A stretch of 8,559 nt of DNA from an uncultured beta proteobacterium. Its GTDB lineage: Bacteria > Pseudomonadota > Gammaproteobacteria > Burkholderiales > Burkholderiaceae_C. The notes under the pieces were generated by a model. That model saw only the letters and a list, made by a program, of their open reading frames with translations. It searched no databases and was not told where the DNA came from. Shown here in pieces: positions 4,399-8,559 of the stretch. The stretch is from NCBI GenBank assembly GCA_903840825.1, contig CAIMHL010000179.1, forward strand, positions 1 to 8,559. The letters are read 5' to 3'. Position numbers and translations under genes: made by a program. The stretch's first letter is position 1; each line of letters starts with the position of its first letter.

Positions 4399-6843
4399 CT
4401 ACAACGCCCTCACACCCCAGATGCCCTCTGCGTAGTCGCCAATCGTGCGGTCAGATGAAAAAACGCCCATGCCGGCCACATTCAAAATGGCGCTACGCGT
4501 CCAGTCTGAGGGCTTTAGGTAGAGGGCGTCCGCCCGCTCTTGGGCGGCCACGTAATCTTCAAAGTCGGCCAGAAGCTGGTAGTGATCTGACGCCAGCAAA
4601 CTAGCCACTATTTCGCCATAGCGTCGGGGCTCCTCGGGGGAAAAAACGCCTTCCTCCAAGCGGTCAATCGCACATTTAAGGTCAAAGTTACCTTCATAAA
4701 TGTCGCTCGGCTGGTAACCATGGCCCCGCAGCTCGGCCACCTTGTCGGCCGTATTGCCAAAAATAAAGATATTGTCCAGCCCCACGTTATTGGCAATTTC
4801 GATATTGGCACCATCCCAAGTGCCTATGGTGAGCGCGCCATTCAAGGCAAATTTCATATTGCCCGTGCCTGAGGCTTCGGTGCCTGCTGTTGAAATTTGC
4901 TCTGACAAGTCAGCCCCAGGGATGATGATCTCAGCCAAGGAAACACGGTAATTCGGGATGAACACCACACGCAAGCGCGTGCCAACTCTAGGGTCGTGGT
5001 TCACCACACGCGCCACATCATGAATCAACCTGATGATTAACTTGGCTGTGTGGTAGGCCGAGGCGGCCTTACCGGCAAAAATGACGGTTCTGGGCACCCA
5101 AGGCGCTTGTGGCTGGGCCAGTATGCGGTGATAGCGGGTAATGACGTGCAGCACATTGAGCAACTGCCGCTTGTACTCATGCATGCGTTTGGCCTGAATA
5201 TCAAAGAGACTCAGCGGGTCAATCACCACGCCGGGTGCTTGGGCAATGAGGCGGGCAAGCCGGGCTTTGTTATGTTGCTTGACCTGCTGGAACGACGCTT
5301 GAAACTCAGGCTCAGCAGCCAAACCCCGCAGATGCGCCAACTGGGTCAGGTCCTTGCGCCACAGCGGCCCGATTCGGCTGTCAATCAACTGGGCCAAAGG
5401 GGGATTGGCTTGCGCCAGCCAGCGCCGCGGGGTGATGCCATTGGTTTTGTTGCAAAACCGATCTGGAAACATCTGCACAAAATCCGAAAAAATAGTCTCT
5501 TTCATCAATTGACTGTGAAGGGCAGAGACCCCATTCACCTGGTGACTGGCCAGCACCGAGAGGTGCGCCATGCGAACCCGCTTGACACCCCGCTCTTCGA
5601 TCAGGGAGATGCGGCGCTGCAAGGCATGGTCGGCTGGAAATCGGGCATGGACTTCAGCCAAAAACCGGGCATTGATGTCATAGATGAGCCCCATGTGCCG
5701 AGGCAGCACACGGGCTAGCAGCTCAACGGGCCAGCACTCAAGCGCTTCTTCCATGAGGGTGTGGTTGGTATAAGAAAAAACGTGGCGACACAAGTACCAG
5801 GCCCGGTCCCAGTGCAGTCGGTGCGCATCAAGCAGCAAGCGCATTAACTCGGGCACGGCCAGCGCCGGGTGGGTGTCATTGAGGTGAATGGCCACTTTGT
5901 CGGCCAACAGATCGAGGTCGGCATGGCTATTGAGGTGGCGCCACAAAATATCCTGTAAGGAGGCGCTGACAAAGAAATATTCTTGGCGCAACCTCAGTTC
6001 TCGCCCGTGCTCGGTATGGTCGTCGGGGTAGAGCACACGGGTGACGTTTTCACTGTGATTCTTGGCCTCCACGGCGGCAATGTAGTCCCCCCGGTTAAAC
6101 GCATCCAGGTTGACACCGCCGCAGGCCCGCGCCGACCACAGCCGAAGCGTCACCACCCCTTTCATTTGGTAGCCCGGCACACCGGTGTCAAACGCCGTGG
6201 CAATCACCTCGTCCGCATCCACCCACCGAGAGTGGCCATTTTCCAGAACCAGTCGACCATTGAAGCGAACGCTGTAGCTGGATTCTGGCCTCATAAACTC
6301 CCACGGGTAACCATTAAGCAGCCAATAGTCAGGCTCCTCCACTTGTTGGCCGCCAGCGATGCGCTGGGCAAACATGCCGTACTCGTATCGAATGCCATAC
6401 CCCATGCCGGGCAAGCCCAAACTGGCCATTGAGTCCAAAAAACAAGCGGCCAAACGGCCCAAGCCTCCATTACCCAAACCGGCATCGGGCTCGAGGTCTA
6501 TAAGGGCCTCAAAATCAGCCCCCAGGGCCTGGCAGGCTTCACGCAGGGGCTCATAAATGTCAGCCGCCAGCATCGCGTTGGTCAGCGCACGCCCGGTCAA
6601 AAACTCCATGGAGAGGTAATACACGCGCTTGGCATCCTGCTCCCGCGCTTTGGCCAGCGACTCGCGCCAAGAGTCCATGATGCGGTCACGAACCACATAA
6701 AAAATGGCGTTCAACCAGTCGCGCTGCGTCGCCGATTGCAGGTCTTTGCCCACGGCATAAACCAGGCGCTCCACCATCGCGTGGCGGATGGCGTCTGCGC
6801 TGTTGACCGGCTTGTCGTAGGCATACACATTGACGGGCTGCAT
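4399..6843 (-). CDS. glgP: Glycogen/alpha-glucan phosphorylase
   Basis: This cytoplasmic enzyme splits alpha-1,4-glucans with phosphate, releasing glucose-1-phosphate, and uses pyridoxal phosphate as cofactor. At 814 aa it has the normal bacterial length. Family motifs appear in order: YYLSMEFLTGR (75-85), DAGLGNGGLGRLAACFLDS (120-138), HLNDTHPA (N322 to P326), NKTNGITPRRW, KRMHEYKRQ (552-560) and the PLP-site EASGTGNMKF with the Schiff-base lysine K664, then TIGTWDGANIEI. Nothing essential is missing. The start is supported by AAAGGA, 6 nt before the ATG. The gene lies 30 nt after glgA, so it is very probably cotranscribed with glgC and glgA, which couples synthesis and mobilisation of glycogen. 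A maltodextrin phosphorylase role (malP) is possible, but the operon context favours glgP. The two-gene defence-like module follows 122 bp downstream. Confidence 0.96.
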   Translation of the reverse strand: MQPVNVYAYDKPVNSADAIRHAMVERLVYAVGKDLQSATQRDWLNAIFYVVRDRIMDSWRESLAKAREQDAKRVYYLSMEFLTGRALTNAMLAADIYEPLREACQALGADFEALIDLEPDAGLGNGGLGRLAACFLDSMASLGLPGMGYGIRYEYGMFAQRIAGGQQVEEPDYWLLNGYPWEFMRPESSYSVRFNGRLVLENGHSRWVDADEVIATAFDTGVPGYQMKGVVTLRLWSARACGGVNLDAFNRGDYIAAVEAKNHSENVTRVLYPDDHTEHGRELRLRQEYFFVSASLQDILWRHLNSHADLDLLADKVAIHLNDTHPALAVPELMRLLLDAHRLHWDRAWYLCRHVFSYTNHTLMEEALECWPVELLARVLPRHMGLIYDINARFLAEVHARFPADHALQRRISLIEERGVKRVRMAHLSVLASHQVNGVSALHSQLMKETIFSDFVQMFPDRFCNKTNGITPRRWLAQANPPLAQLIDSRIGPLWRKDLTQLAHLRGLAAEPEFQASFQQVKQHNKARLARLIAQAPGVVIDPLSLFDIQAKRMHEYKRQLLNVLHVITRYHRILAQPQAPWVPRTVIFAGKAASAYHTAKLIIRLIHDVARVVNHDPRVGTRLRVVFIPNYRVSLAEIIIPGADLSEQISTAGTEASGTGNMKFALNGALTIGTWDGANIEIANNVGLDNIFIFGNTADKVAELRGHGYQPSDIYEGNFDLKCAIDRLEEGVFSPEEPRRYGEIVASLLASDHYQLLADFEDYVAAQERADALYLKPSDWTRSAILNVAGMGVFSSDRTIGDYAEGIWGVRAL

Positions 6844-6849
6844 AGTGGG

Positions 6850-6855
6850 TCCTTT
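6850..6855 (-). promoter_or_regulatory. Ribosome binding site of glgP
   Basis: AAAGGA on the minus strand, 6 nt before the glgP ATG, lies in the 30-nt gap after glgA. It confirms the start and suggests independent ribosome entry within the operon. Confidence 0.75.
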
Positions 6856-6873
6856 GCGCTGGGTGGGTGGGGC

Positions 6874-8352
6874 TCAGACTCCCGGCCTGAGCGACTGGTA
6901 AATAGCCAAATAGTGCTGTGCGGCGGTCGGCCAGTCAAAGCGCTGCGCCATGCCACGTCGCTGTACCTGCCGCCACTGCGCTGGCCGCCGGTACAGGGCA
7001 AAGGCACGGCGCAAGGCCGCCAAAAAATCCGCTGCGCTTAGCGCATCGAACACAAAACCGGTCGCCAAGCCTTCTTCCAGGTTTTCGAGCGAACAATCGA
7101 CCACTGTGTCGGCCAGCCCCCCAACACGGCGCACCAGCGGCAGCGTACCATAGCGCAGGCCATACAACTGGGTCAGGCCACAGGGCTCGAAGGCCGAGGG
7201 CACGGCTATCACATCCGCGCCCGCCATCACCCGGTGAGCTGTGGCTTCATCGTAGCCAATGCGAACCGCCACCTGGCCGGGGTACTTGACGGCGGCATCG
7301 ACCAAGGTTTGCTCCAGCGCAGCATCTCCCTGGCCCAACAAGGCCAGTTGGCCACCCCGCTGCACCAAGCCATCCACCACATCCGGCAGTAAATGCAGAC
7401 CCTTCTGGGTGCTTAAGCGGCTCACCACCCCCACCACCATCGCCTTGGCGAGCGGTACCAGCCCAAAATCCAATTGCAGCTTTTTCTTGGCTATGGCCTT
7501 GCCCTGCAAGGCGTCGAGGTCGTAGGTTTTACTCAAAAATTCATCGGCCTGCGGACTCCAGACCTGGTAGTCCACACCATTAAGAATGCCCGACAAAACG
7601 CCTGAGCGCTCGCGCAGTACTCCATCCAAACCGCAACCCTGGGGGGCTGACAAAATTTCACGGGCATAGGTCGGGCTCACGGTGGTCAGGCGGTCCGCAA
7701 AGTTGAGGGCTGCCTTCATGAAGGAAATTTGACCAAAAAACTCCAGCCCTGGCACGTCAAACTGAGAGGAAGGCAAGCCCAATGCAGGAAAAACATCACT
7801 CTGAAAAAGACCTTGGTAGGCCAAGTTATGAATCGTAAAAACAGTGGCCGGCACGGTGCAACCAGCGTCTGCAAAAGCACGCACATAGGCTGGGGCAAGG
7901 CCAGCATGCCAGTCATGGACATGGATCAGGTCAGGCACCCAATCAGGGTCTAGCCCTTGGCCCAAACTGGCCGCCGCCCAGCCCAGGGCGGCAAAGCGCC
8001 CTGCGTTGTCCTCCCAATCTTGGCCATTGGGGCCAAGGTAAGGGTTGCCAGGGCGGCTGTACAAACCGGATGACTGAACCAGGTAAGTAAGCAGCCCCCC
8101 GGGCAGTTTGGCTTGCACCAAGCTGGCTTGCGGCAGTTGGAGCGCTGGCCCCCAAGGCAAGGGCTTTTGCGGCAAGGCCGCCAGGGGTTTTGTGCTGCGT
8201 GCTGCTTTCATGAGCGCAGGAAATCCGGGCATCAGCAGGCGCACATCACAGCCCAGCGCTTTAAGCGCAGGTGGTAGCCCTGCGGCCACATCCGCCAGAC
8301 CCCCCGTCTTCAAAAACGGATACAGCTCGGCACACACAAACAGCACCTTCAT
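6874..8352 (-). CDS. glgA: Glycogen synthase (ADP-glucose dependent, GT5)
   Basis: This enzyme adds glucose from ADP-glucose to the non-reducing ends of alpha-1,4-glucans. At 492 aa it is close to the usual bacterial length. The N-terminal lobe opens with MKVLFVCAELYPFLKTGGLADV, holding the nucleotide-sugar motif KTGGL (K15, G17, G18), and continues with HVHDWHAGL (H144, H146, W148) and TIHNLAYQG. The C-terminal lobe has SRLSTQKGL (311-319) and SAFEPCGLTQLYG with E389, followed by VGGLADTV. This is the GT-B layout of the GT5 family with all recognised motifs intact. Its ATG overlaps the glgC stop as ATGA (8349-8352), the classic sign of translational coupling. Its substrate is the product of that upstream gene. 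It is followed by glgP after 30 nt. Confidence 0.97.
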   Translation of the reverse strand: MKVLFVCAELYPFLKTGGLADVAAGLPPALKALGCDVRLLMPGFPALMKAARSTKPLAALPQKPLPWGPALQLPQASLVQAKLPGGLLTYLVQSSGLYSRPGNPYLGPNGQDWEDNAGRFAALGWAAASLGQGLDPDWVPDLIHVHDWHAGLAPAYVRAFADAGCTVPATVFTIHNLAYQGLFQSDVFPALGLPSSQFDVPGLEFFGQISFMKAALNFADRLTTVSPTYAREILSAPQGCGLDGVLRERSGVLSGILNGVDYQVWSPQADEFLSKTYDLDALQGKAIAKKKLQLDFGLVPLAKAMVVGVVSRLSTQKGLHLLPDVVDGLVQRGGQLALLGQGDAALEQTLVDAAVKYPGQVAVRIGYDEATAHRVMAGADVIAVPSAFEPCGLTQLYGLRYGTLPLVRRVGGLADTVVDCSLENLEEGLATGFVFDALSAADFLAALRRAFALYRRPAQWRQVQRRGMAQRFDWPTAAQHYLAIYQSLRPGV

Positions 8353-8559
8353 ACGCCCTGCGCCCCCTTGCCCATCGTCAATGCCTTGACCATGGCGGCG
8401 GTTACCAGCACCACACCGCTGGGCGTGCGGTGGAACCGCCGGGCGTCTGCTTTGGGATCAAAACCGATGGCCATGCCAGCAGGCAAATGACATGCTTCAT
8501 CCACCACAACTTTGCGTAAACGGCAGCCCTGCCCAATGTCGGCACCGGGCAAAATAACG
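8349..8559 (-). CDS. glgC: Glucose-1-phosphate adenylyltransferase, C-terminal part
   Basis: Only the last 69 codons or so are present; the gene continues beyond the right edge. The enzyme makes ADP-glucose from ATP and glucose-1-phosphate, the committed step of bacterial glycogen synthesis. The visible part reads VILPGADIGQGCRLRKVVVD near the edge, then GFDPKADARRFHRTPSGVVLVT. This is the end of the left-handed beta-helix domain and the typical GlgC tail with its DARRFHRT and VLVT motifs. A TTG at 8552 is an internal leucine codon, not a start. The stop overlaps the glgA ATG by 4 nt, supporting one operon. Confidence 0.93.
   Translation of the reverse strand, partial: VILPGADIGQGCRLRKVVVDEACHLPAGMAIGFDPKADARRFHRTPSGVVLVTAAMVKALTMGKGAQGV

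Noticed and set aside
5050..5718. A 222-codon open frame on the plus strand inside glgP
   Set aside because: It lies fully antisense to well-conserved phosphorylase coding sequence, and its translation shows no recognisable domain. It is a shadow frame of GC-rich DNA.
5983..6432. A 149-codon plus-strand open frame inside glgP
   Set aside because: It is antisense to conserved glgP sequence, with no motif and no ribosome binding site support.
8349..8552. Reading the right-edge frame as a complete 67-aa protein starting at 8552
   Set aside because: The putative start is a TTG inside a sequence that continues in frame to the edge and matches the GlgC C-terminus, so it is a partial gene.

Overview
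The window looks like a chromosomal segment of a betaproteobacterium, most likely Comamonadaceae (Rhodoferax-like). This rests on the fairly high GC of the core genes, the style of the GlgC, GlgA and GlgP proteins, and a short hairpin-rich repeat that resembles one I remember from that family. The taxonomic call is inference. Every gene I can support is on the minus strand, so transcription runs from right to left.

Right part (8559 to 4399): a glycogen operon. The C-terminal end of glgC (ADP-glucose pyrophosphorylase) enters at the window edge and overlaps glgA (glycogen synthase) by 4 nt. After a 30-nt gap carrying a good ribosome binding site comes glgP (glycogen phosphorylase). Precursor synthesis, chain elongation and glycogen breakdown thus lie in one transcription unit. 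No branching or debranching gene is visible.

Middle part (4398 to 2134): an AT-rich 122-bp gap, then two genes overlapping by 11 nt. The first encodes a 426-aa AAA/ABC-like ATPase (RloA-like) and the second a 225-aa RloB-family protein with TOPRIM-like acidic motifs. This pair has the architecture of RloA/RloB and AbiL-type modules and is the best candidate for an anti-phage defence system here. It sits as a small accessory cassette between two ordinary chromosomal loci. The 195-bp region after it holds a mosaic of small hairpins, including a strong terminator-like hairpin facing the opposite way from all genes.

Left part (2133 to 1): a two-component system. An OmpR-family response regulator is followed 2 nt later by its membrane-bound sensor histidine kinase. 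Its promoter region carries a GGGTAAA-N4-GGGTAAA direct repeat with an 11-bp period, a plausible autoregulatory operator. The unit ends in two tandem intrinsic terminators. No tRNA, rRNA, CRISPR array or transposase gene was seen.
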